Source of the DNA: Kitasatospora sp052076145
GTDB lineage: Bacteria; Actinomycetota; Actinomycetes; Streptomycetales; Streptomycetaceae
Assembly (NCBI RefSeq): GCF_052076145.1
Contig: NZ_CP197246.1
Location: 930,001-994,000, forward strand
Direction: 5' to 3'
Length of the DNA: 64,000 nucleotides
Below, piece after piece: positions 57,863-64,000 of this stretch. The stretch's first letter is position 1; each line of letters begins with the position of its first letter. Both the position numbers and the translations under genes were made by a program. A model generated the notes under the pieces. It did not search any database and was not told the DNA's origin. It saw nothing but the letters and a program-made list of their open reading frames with translations.

Positions 57863-59023
57863 TCAGCTGGCGCCGGCCGGGACGGTGAGGTGCCCGGAGA
57901 GCCACTCCAGGGCGGGCGGCAGCAGGCGCGTCCAGGTCTGGAAGTTGTGGCCGCCGGTCGGGACCTCCGCCGTGGTGACGGCCATCGGGGCCTGCACGGC
58001 CGCCTCGAACTGGTCGGTGTCGTGCTTGTAGTTGCCGTCGCCCTCGTCGCTGCCGGCCAGCATCGCGGCGATCTTCGGGGCCGGCTGGTTCTTCAGACGC
58101 CACATCAGGTCGGCCTCGTCGCGGCGCTGCTGGCTGCCCTTGAAGAGGTCACCGGTGGTGGCGTCCTCGGCGGCCTTGTAGTAGCCGGAGATCGAGACGG
58201 CGGAGGGGAAGACGTCGGGGTGGCGCATGGCCAGCTTCAGCGCGCAGTAGCCGCCGGTCGAGTTGCCGACGATGCCCCACGCGTGGGCGTCGGCGGAGAC
58301 CCGGTAGGAGCCCTCGATCTCCTTGGGGACGTCCCGGCTGAAGTACGCGTCGGACTGCGCGCCGCCGGGGATGTCCTCGCACTCGGTGTCGGCGGGCATC
58401 GCGGGCGAGGGGCGCATCAGCACCAGGACGGTCGGCTGCATCTTCCCGGCCTGCATCAACTGAAGTGACGCTCCAGGGTAGTTGAGGCGGGTGAGCAGGT
58501 TCTTGGCATCGCCGGGGAAGCCGGTCATGACAATCGCGGCGGGGAACTTGCGGGCCGCGTACTCGGGTTGGAAGTACTGCGGGGGCAGGTAGACGTACCC
58601 GTCGGTGCTGAGGCCACTGCTGGGCCCGCCGATCCGGACGACCCGGATCTCACCGGCCTGCTTGGGGTCGCGGCCCAGCGCGCCGCCGCCCTGGACGGCC
58701 TCCTTGCCCAACTCCTGCACTACGGCGGCCGGTGCCTTCCGCTCGGTCCCGGCCGCCACCGCCTTCGTCCGGACGTCGATCGAGCCCTGGTCGCCCGTGC
58801 CGAGCAGGTCGTCCCAACTGCTGTAGAACGTGAAGTAGTTGTTGGCGAAGAGGCCCAGCGCGCAGATCACGACCAGCTGGGTGCCGAGCAGCGCCCCGAC
58901 CCGCCCGAGCACCGCCCGCCAGTTCCGCCCCGACAGTCTCGGCCAGAGCCACACCGTCGCCGTCATCACCAGGACGGCGAGCATCACCGCCACCGCCAGC
59001 ACCTTGTGGCTAGTCAGGCCCAT
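57863..59023 (-). CDS. Membrane-anchored alpha/beta-hydrolase esterase (esterase D/mycolyltransferase type)
   Basis: 386 residues. Two N-terminal membrane helices (VLAVAVMLAVLVMTATVWLW; VGALLGTQLVVICALGLFANNYF) precede an extracytoplasmic putative-esterase domain: PAAIVMTGFPGDAKNLLTRL, nucleophile elbow WGIVGNSTGGYCALKLAMRHPDVF, and catalytic His in EVPTGGHNFQTWTRLLP. The layout resembles antigen-85/esterase-D-like enzymes of actinobacteria. The true start is ATG 59023, at the first hydrophobic helix. Confidence 0.85.
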   Translation of the reverse strand: MGLTSHKVLAVAVMLAVLVMTATVWLWPRLSGRNWRAVLGRVGALLGTQLVVICALGLFANNYFTFYSSWDDLLGTGDQGSIDVRTKAVAAGTERKAPAAVVQELGKEAVQGGGALGRDPKQAGEIRVVRIGGPSSGLSTDGYVYLPPQYFQPEYAARKFPAAIVMTGFPGDAKNLLTRLNYPGASLQLMQAGKMQPTVLVLMRPSPAMPADTECEDIPGGAQSDAYFSRDVPKEIEGSYRVSADAHAWGIVGNSTGGYCALKLAMRHPDVFPSAVSISGYYKAAEDATTGDLFKGSQQRRDEADLMWRLKNQPAPKIAAMLAGSDEGDGNYKHDTDQFEAAVQAPMAVTTAEVPTGGHNFQTWTRLLPPALEWLSGHLTVPAGAS

Positions 59024-59094
59024 CGTCCCCGCCGCTTCCGTACGCTCCACCGGGCCACCGGCCCGTCCGCGCGTCAAGTATGCACCGGCGGGTG

Positions 59095-60309
59095 TCAGGG
59101 GGTGAGGGCGGGCCAGGGCACGTCGGTGGCGACCGGGGCGGTGTAGTCGACGCCGGGTACGGAGAATCCGTAGAGGCGTCGGACTTCGGCACGGAACCAG
59201 TCGACATCGGCCAGGTCGGCGATGGTCTCCGTGGTGGCCGTCTCCCAGCGTTCGGCGACGGCCGCCTGGACGTGGTCGGTCATCTCGAAGGTGTCCAGGC
59301 GGACACGTCCCTCGTCGTCCGGGGCGAGCGGGGCGGCGCCGGTGAGCTGGTCCCAGAGGGCGGCGAGCTGACGGATCGGCGGGACGAGGCCCTCGCCGAG
59401 GACGCCGCGCAGCAGGCCGGTGTACAGGGCGATGCCGGGGATCGCGGTGGAGGACTGGGTGACGGCGGCGCCGTTGACGGAGGTCACGGCCCGCCCGCCG
59501 ACCAGCTTGTCGAGCCGCTCGTTCAGGGTGCGGGCGGTGGCCTCCAGGTGGGCCTTGGCCGCGCCGATGGTGCCCTGCCGGTAGATCGCCGCCGTCAGCG
59601 ACGAGCCGATGTAGGACAGTGCGGCGGTGGCGAAGCCGTCGGCGAGCAGCCCCCGCCCGGCGAGGTGGTCGATCCAGCGTTCCCAGTCCGCGCCGCCCAT
59701 CACGGCCACGGTCTGCTCGATGTCGTCGCCCTCGGCCGGCCCGGTCTCCACCTCGCGGACCTCGGGGACGCCCTCCTCGTCGAAGACGAGCGACTTGGTG
59801 CGGTCCGTCCGGCCGATCGGCTTGAGCACCGAGGCGTAGGTGGTGCCGGTGGCGGGGTCGGTACGCCGGGGCGCGGCCACCGAGTAGATCAGGTAGTCCA
59901 GCCGACCGCCGAAGCGCTGCTCGACGAGCTCGGCGACCTCGTCCTTCATCGTGTCGGAGAACGCGTCGCCGTTGAGGAAGACCACGTCCCGCCCGGCAGT
60001 GCGGGCGATGCCGGCGGTGGCGGCGGTGCGGTACCAGCCGGCCGTCGCGGTACGCCGTGCCGTGGGGGCCTTCTCGAAGGACACGGCGATGCCACGGATG
60101 CCGGCGCGCTTGAGTCCGGCCAGCGTGGCCGCGAGACCGTACCCGGCGGAGGAGCCGATGACCAGCGCGACCGGCCCGTCGCCCTCCGGCGCAGCGACGG
60201 GGGCGGGGCAGGCCTGCCACATGTCGGCCACCAGCTGCTCGCACCCGGCCGGGTGGGAGTCGAGAAAGAGGAAGCCCCGATTGCGGGGAGTGAGAACGCG
60301 CTCGGTCAC
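59095..60309 (-). CDS. fabV: Trans-2-enoyl-ACP/CoA reductase, FabV type
   Basis: 404 residues, the family size. LTPRNRGFLFLDSHPAGCEQLVADMWQACPA, VALVIGSSAGYGLAATLAGLKRAGIRGIAVSFEKAPTARRTATAGWYRTAA (extended NADH-binding SDR) and the Y-x8-K catalytic pair in AIYRQGTIGAAKAHLE are diagnostic. It reduces 2-enoyl thioesters to acyl thioesters. GTG 60309 follows AAGGA. FabV is intrinsically triclosan-resistant in other bacteria. Whether it serves the main fatty-acid pathway here is unknown. Confidence 0.93.
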   Translation of the reverse strand: MTERVLTPRNRGFLFLDSHPAGCEQLVADMWQACPAPVAAPEGDGPVALVIGSSAGYGLAATLAGLKRAGIRGIAVSFEKAPTARRTATAGWYRTAATAGIARTAGRDVVFLNGDAFSDTMKDEVAELVEQRFGGRLDYLIYSVAAPRRTDPATGTTYASVLKPIGRTDRTKSLVFDEEGVPEVREVETGPAEGDDIEQTVAVMGGADWERWIDHLAGRGLLADGFATAALSYIGSSLTAAIYRQGTIGAAKAHLEATARTLNERLDKLVGGRAVTSVNGAAVTQSSTAIPGIALYTGLLRGVLGEGLVPPIRQLAALWDQLTGAAPLAPDDEGRVRLDTFEMTDHVQAAVAERWETATTETIADLADVDWFRAEVRRLYGFSVPGVDYTAPVATDVPWPALTP

Positions 60310-60485
60310 GATGGCAGTCCTTGGGTCGGCCGGAACAGGGGTGCGACGACCTGCCGGGCCGCCGCGCCCTGCCAGTCTGTGCCAGCCCGCCCGCGTGCAG
60401 TGGCCCTGCCGGGAACAATGATCACGAGCCGGTCTTGGAGTGTTTCCACCACTGACGACGCGCCAGAGTGACCGCTCTTCGAGCC

Positions 60486-61124
60486 CTATGACGCCCAGAA
60501 GGGCACGAGCAGGCCGACGAAGACCAAGCCCAGCGCGCCGAAGCTCCACTGGCAGACCCTGCGGAACCGCCGCTCGTACGCGGCGCCGAGGCTGCTCCTA
60601 CGGGCGGCGAACGAGCTGACGAGGAGAGCCAGCCCGCCACCCATGACCACGACGGCGAAGGTCAGGCCCATGGCGTCGCCCAGCGCGGCGTGCGTGCCGC
60701 CGGGCACGCAGGTGCCGGTGGGTGTGCAGCCGACCTGCTCGTACCGGCCGGACATGTTCTCGCCGACGTCCCTCATCAGCGCCAGGCCCCCCGAGGCCTC
60801 GGGCACGGCGGAGAGCGGCTGCACCGAGCCGAAGCACTCGTACGAAGTCCCGCGCCCCCCGACGTGGTCCGCCAGGCAGGTGCCGAAGTGCATCTGGCCG
60901 GAGCCGCCGGTCAGCCCGGAGGCGAGCCGGAAGTCACCGAGCACGCCCTTGAACGCCGCGCCACCGCCCACCACGAGCGCCAGCCCGACGACGGTCATCA
61001 GCACGAAGCCGAGCAACCCGAGCCGCACACCGGTACCGGCCTTCGGCCGCCGGGACGGGGTCGGGCCGTACTTGGTCCGGTCCCGCCCGGCGCCGGGCCC
61101 GGGTCTCTTCCTGCCGTTCGTCAT
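60486..61124 (-). CDS. Hypothetical membrane protein, three to four helices
   Basis: 212 residues. A basic Arg/Lys/Pro-rich N-terminus (NGRKRPGPGAGRDRTKYGPTPSRRPK) is followed by GLLGFVLMTVVGLALVVGGGAAF, an extracytoplasmic loop with four Cys (about 85-150), GLTFAVVVMGGGLALLVSSF and WSFGALGLVFVGLLVPFWAS. The Cys pairs probably form disulfides. Family not recognised. ATG 61124 follows GGGGGA. Confidence 0.75.
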   Translation of the reverse strand: MTNGRKRPGPGAGRDRTKYGPTPSRRPKAGTGVRLGLLGFVLMTVVGLALVVGGGAAFKGVLGDFRLASGLTGGSGQMHFGTCLADHVGGRGTSYECFGSVQPLSAVPEASGGLALMRDVGENMSGRYEQVGCTPTGTCVPGGTHAALGDAMGLTFAVVVMGGGLALLVSSFAARRSSLGAAYERRFRRVCQWSFGALGLVFVGLLVPFWAS

Positions 61125-61200
61125 CTGCCGTCCCCCGTCGTGAAGCACCGGCCCTGTCCGGCACGGTCCGAGCAGGATAAGGCCGAGCTGCCCGGGGCCG

Positions 61201-62007
61201 TCAGGCGTGGGTGCCGCCGTCGATGCGGATCTCGGTGCCGGTGACGAAGGCGCCGTCGTCGGAGGCCAGCATCGCGACCACACCGGCGACGGCCTCGGGG
61301 CCTGCGAAGCCGTAGGCGCTGTGGGCGGGGTTGAGCGCCGGGCTGAGCTTGGCGAAGAGGGACATGTCGGCGTCGTCCGGGATACCGGGGCCGCGGTTCT
61401 GGCCGCTCGCGCCGGAGGCGTCCGTCATGCCGCTGCTGATCGAGCCGGGGGCGACGGAGACGGCGCGCAGGCCCTGCTTGGCGTACTCCAGCGCGATCGC
61501 GTGGGTGAAGGACTGGATGCCGCCCTTGCTCGCCGCGTACGCCGCCATGTACGGGTGGGCGAAGGTCGCCGAGGTGGAGCTGAAGTTGACCACCACGCCC
61601 CGGCCGGACTCCAGCAGCGCGGGCAGTGCCTCGCGGGTGACCAGGAAGGTGCCGGTCAGGTTGACCGCGAGCACGCGGTTCCAGAACTCGAGCGTGGTCT
61701 GCTCGGTGTGCGAGGAGCGCAGGATGCCGGCCGCGTTGACGACGACGTCCAGGCCGCCGAGCCCGGCGACGGCCGCCGCGACCCCGCCCTGCACGGAGGC
61801 CTCGTCTGAGATGTCGACCACGGCGGTGGCGAGGCGCTCGGCGGTGCCGTCGGCGAGCGCGAGCTCGCGGGTGGCGGCGAGACCGGGCTCGGCGACGTCG
61901 ACGCCGACGACCCGGCCGCCCTCGGCGAGGACGCGGCGGGCGGTGGCCTGCCCGATGCCGGAGCCCGCGCCGGTGATGAGGACGCGGCGGCCGTCGAAGC
62001 GGTTCAT
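61201..62007 (-). CDS. Short-chain dehydrogenase/reductase, TetR-linked
   Basis: 268 residues. RVLITGAGSGIGQATARRVLAEGGRVVGVD, NAAG in VVNAAGILRSS, and AAYAASKGGIQSF (YxxxK) place it among classical SDRs; the C-terminal GTEIRIDGGTHA is the usual end. Divergent from a TetR gene and probably repressed by it. Substrate unknown. Confidence 0.9.
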   Translation of the reverse strand: MNRFDGRRVLITGAGSGIGQATARRVLAEGGRVVGVDVAEPGLAATRELALADGTAERLATAVVDISDEASVQGGVAAAVAGLGGLDVVVNAAGILRSSHTEQTTLEFWNRVLAVNLTGTFLVTREALPALLESGRGVVVNFSSTSATFAHPYMAAYAASKGGIQSFTHAIALEYAKQGLRAVSVAPGSISSGMTDASGASGQNRGPGIPDDADMSLFAKLSPALNPAHSAYGFAGPEAVAGVVAMLASDDGAFVTGTEIRIDGGTHA

Positions 62008-62070
62008 GGTGCTCTCCCTGTGGAGTCGTACGTGGTCTTCCTACTGCCTACTCCTGCACGGTACGCCTTG

Positions 62071-62120
62071 GTGGCACGTTGTGCCACATTCGCACTGCGC
62101 GCCTGCCCGTCGGCTAGAAT
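62071..62120. promoter_or_regulatory. TetR operator and leaderless tetR promoter
   Basis: GTGGCAC (62071-62077), GTT, GTGCCAC (62081-62087) is a perfect 7-bp inverted repeat in the divergent region. TAGAAT at 62115-62120 is a good -10 with the predicted start on the GTG at 62127, so the regulator mRNA appears leaderless. Confidence 0.6.
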
Positions 62121-62126
62121 TCCGCT

Positions 62127-62750
62127 GTGCCCGAGACCACCCCGCGCCCCTCCCTGACCGAGCGCCGCAAGGCCGCCACCCAGCAGGAGATCGCGCTCGC
62201 CGCCGCGCTGCTCTTCGCCGAGCACGGCCCCGACGCCACCACCGCCGAGGACATCGCCCGCGCGGCCGGGGTCTCACTGCGGACCTTCTACCGGTACTTC
62301 CGGACCAAGGAGGACGCCGTCGCCCCGCTGCTCTCCGCCGGGGTCCGGCACTGGGTCACCGAGCTGGCGGCCGCGCCGCCGGAACTCTCCCTCGGGGCCG
62401 CGCTCGAACGCTCCGCCCGGATCGCCGTCACCCCCGCGCCGAACCGGCCCGCCGAGGCCCTCAGCTGGACGCGGGGCCTGCTGCGGGTCGTCCCCGGGGC
62501 CCCCGACCTGCTGGCCGTCTGGCACCGCGTGCACCACGAGTCGGAGCTGGCCCTCACCCCCGCCCTCGCCACCCTGGCCGGCCCCGACGCCGACCCGCTG
62601 GAGATCCGCCTCACGGCGGCGGCCGCCAACACCGGCATGCGGGTGGCGATGGAGACCTGGGCCGCCTCGGACGCGCCCGTCACCGCCGCAGCGGACCTGG
62701 CGGCCCGGTGCATCCGGGAACTGACGGCGGGCCTGCCGCTCTGCCGGTGA
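62127..62750 (+). CDS. TetR/AcrR family transcriptional regulator
   Basis: 207 residues. The N-terminal helix-turn-helix TQQEIALAAALLFAEHGPDATTAEDIARAAGVSLRTFYRYFRTKEDAV is canonical; the C-terminal ligand domain is helical and Ala/Leu-rich. GTG start, no ribosome site. Divergent from the SDR at 61201 with a palindrome between them, so it probably represses both. The 161 bp after its stop show no gene. Confidence 0.92.
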   Translation: MPETTPRPSLTERRKAATQQEIALAAALLFAEHGPDATTAEDIARAAGVSLRTFYRYFRTKEDAVAPLLSAGVRHWVTELAAAPPELSLGAALERSARIAVTPAPNRPAEALSWTRGLLRVVPGAPDLLAVWHRVHHESELALTPALATLAGPDADPLEIRLTAAAANTGMRVAMETWAASDAPVTAAADLAARCIRELTAGLPLCR

Positions 62751-62911
62751 CATGCCGGTGACATGCCGCAGCGCTACGCGGGCACAGAAAAGCAGCGCCA
62801 CCCCGTGGACCGGGAGGCGCTGCGCGAGATCCTGCTGATGGGCGGCCGGGCTGGTGGGCGGCGTCGGTGATGCTCGTACGTCGCCCGGGTCAGCCCGGCC
62901 TGCCAGGGGTA

Positions 62912-63406
62912 CTACGCGACGACGCCGGACTTGCCGATGGCGATCTTCGCGCGGGTGGCGCCGGACTGCGAGCCCAGGGCCTCGATCTTCTTGACCAGGT
63001 CCGAACCCTCGACGACCTCGCCGAAGACGACGTGCTTGCCGTCCAGCCAGGAGGTCACGACGGTGGTGATGAAGAACTGCGAGCCGTTGGTGTTCTTACC
63101 GGCGTTCGCCATCGAGAGCAGGAACGGCTTGTCGTGCTTGAGCTGGAAGTTCTCGTCGGCGAACTTCTCGCCGTAGATGCTCTTGCCGCCCGTGCCGTTG
63201 CCGGCGGTGAAGTCACCGCCCTGGAGCATGAACTCCGGGATGACGCGGTGGAAGCCCGAGCCCTCGTAGCCGAAGCCGTGCTGACCGGTGGCCAGCTCGC
63301 GGAAGTTCTGCGCCGTCTTGGGGACGACGTCGTCGTAGAGCTTGAAGACGATCCGGCCTGCGGCCTCGCCGTCGATGGTGATGTCGAAGAAAACGTTGGT
63401 GGACAT
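62912..63406 (-). CDS. Cyclophilin-type peptidyl-prolyl isomerase
   Basis: 164 residues. FFDITIDGEAAGRIVFKLYDDVVPKTAQNFRELATG, GFHRVIPEFMLQGGDFTAGNGTGGKSIYG, ANAGKNTNGSQFFITT and LDGKHVVFGEVVEG contain all catalytic residues (Arg/Phe/Gln, Trp replaced near SWLDGKH). Cytoplasmic; folds proline-containing proteins. The start is ATG 63406; ribosome site weak. Confidence 0.96.
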   Translation of the reverse strand: MSTNVFFDITIDGEAAGRIVFKLYDDVVPKTAQNFRELATGQHGFGYEGSGFHRVIPEFMLQGGDFTAGNGTGGKSIYGEKFADENFQLKHDKPFLLSMANAGKNTNGSQFFITTVVTSWLDGKHVVFGEVVEGSDLVKKIEALGSQSGATRAKIAIGKSGVVA

Positions 63407-63476
63407 GAGGACATCTTGCACCATCGGCTGCCGCCGGGTGAGCTCGGACCTCTGCCACCGCGCGTCACGGGCCGGA

Positions 63477-64000
63477 TCAGAGCGGCACCACGGCGACCGG
63501 GCAGTGGGCGTGGTGCAGCACCGCGTGGACGGCGCTGCCGAGCCGCAACCCGAAGTGCGGGGCCGGTGCGTGACGGGCGATGACCAGCAGCGCGGCCCGC
63601 TTCGACGCCTCGACCAGCAGCGCGGCGGTGGCGCCGCTGACCTGCTCGGCCCGGAGGTCGACGTCGGGGTAGTCGGGGTGGATCGCGTCGACCGTGCGGC
63701 GCAGCAGTTGCTCGTGCAGGGCCGTCTCCTCGCCGAGTTCGTCGGCCATCGGCGCCGTGTGGCCGACGTCGGCGACGACGGTGGCCCAGCTGTGCAGGGC
63801 GCGGACGGGCAGCCCGCTGATCTCGGCCTCCCGGAGGGCGAAGCGCAGCGCCGGGACGTCGCCGTCGTCCCGGATCGAGACCAGGATGTCGCCGCCGGCG
63901 GTACCACTGCCCCGGACGACGACGGTCGGGCAGGCGGCGTGGGCGGTGACGCGGAGGCTGACCGAGCCGAGCAGCAGGGAGGCGAAGCCGCCGTGACCCC
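63477..64000 (-). CDS. Universal stress protein (UspA), N-terminal part outside the window
   Basis: The frame is open to the window edge; about 174 residues are visible. It shows the end of a first Usp domain (GHGGFASLLLGSVSLRVTAHAACPTVVVRG) and a second domain (DILVSIRDDGDVPALRFALREAEISGLPVRALHSWA...LLVIARHAPAPHFGLRLGSAVHAVLHHAHCPVAVVPL). The G-x2-G-x9-G(S/T) ATP motif is partly kept (ARHAPAPHFGLRLGSAV is degenerate). Tandem Usp proteins respond to dormancy or hypoxia in actinobacteria. Confidence 0.85.
   Translation of the reverse strand, partial: GHGGFASLLLGSVSLRVTAHAACPTVVVRGSGTAGGDILVSIRDDGDVPALRFALREAEISGLPVRALHSWATVVADVGHTAPMADELGEETALHEQLLRRTVDAIHPDYPDVDLRAEQVSGATAALLVEASKRAALLVIARHAPAPHFGLRLGSAVHAVLHHAHCPVAVVPL

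Overview
The window is high-GC (about 70% or more) DNA with strong third-position GC bias, GTG starts, ATGA/GTGA gene overlaps, IclR/GntR/TetR regulators, Tat and lipobox signals and a cyclic-di-AMP riboswitch. These point to the chromosome of a Streptomycetaceae actinomycete (Streptomyces or Kitasatospora). I see no tRNA, rRNA, CRISPR array or intact insertion sequence. About 62 genes are supported; the first (xanthine dehydrogenase) and last (universal stress protein) run off the window.

Purine and glyoxylate island (1-5046, 13836-28581, 39578-42755). The molybdenum subunit of xanthine dehydrogenase, an AzgA-type permease and the XdhC maturation factor begin the window. The next block carries catalase, allantoicase, allantoinase, glycerate kinase, tartronate semialdehyde reductase and a hydroxypyruvate-isomerase-like protein on the minus strand. 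Facing it on the plus strand are OHCU decarboxylase, hydroxyisourate hydrolase, urate oxidase, a second purine permease and 8-oxoguanine deaminase. Further on lie malate synthase, an AllR-like IclR repressor and a small allophanate-hydrolase-related protein. Together they take 8-oxoguanine/xanthine to urate, allantoin, allantoate and glyoxylate, and glyoxylate on to glycerate or malate. Glyoxylate carboligase and the ureidoglycolate step are not in the window. A shared palindrome, CAACAAANYGTTG, sits over or beside the -35 boxes of four of these promoters.

Interspersed loci: a GntR/DUF1648 pair, LysE exporter and cold-shock protein (5647-8011); an EphD-like hydrolase-SDR fusion in a lipid-type redox operon (8060-12669); an APC permease behind a GlnR-like box (28710-30215); a secreted PAF-AH-like lipase, a 985-residue membrane M48 peptidase, a three-repeat ricin-type lectin, a lipoprotein and an ECF sigma factor with a SnoaL-like tail (30199-38623).

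Putative new biosynthetic cluster (44389-53767). A strong promoter with a perfect 12-bp palindrome between its -35 and -10 drives seven overlapping genes: MFS exporter, JmjC-type hydroxylase, alpha-oxoamine synthase, CitE-like lyase/aldolase, acylating aldehyde dehydrogenase, 4-hydroxy-2-oxovalerate aldolase and an ornithine-cyclodeaminase-family enzyme. A MaoC dehydratase and an ATP-grasp-like ligase follow on a divergent promoter. There is no PKS, NRPS or RiPP core gene. I infer a small hydroxylated aminoketone or pseudopeptide product; this is the most novel part of the window.

The right end (53779-64000) holds mostly secreted and housekeeping genes: an ABM protein, a GH16 glucanase behind a cyclic-di-AMP riboswitch, an RNase Sa-type ribonuclease, a MoaF-like protein, a membrane esterase, FabV enoyl reductase, an SDR/TetR divergent pair, a cyclophilin and a UspA protein.
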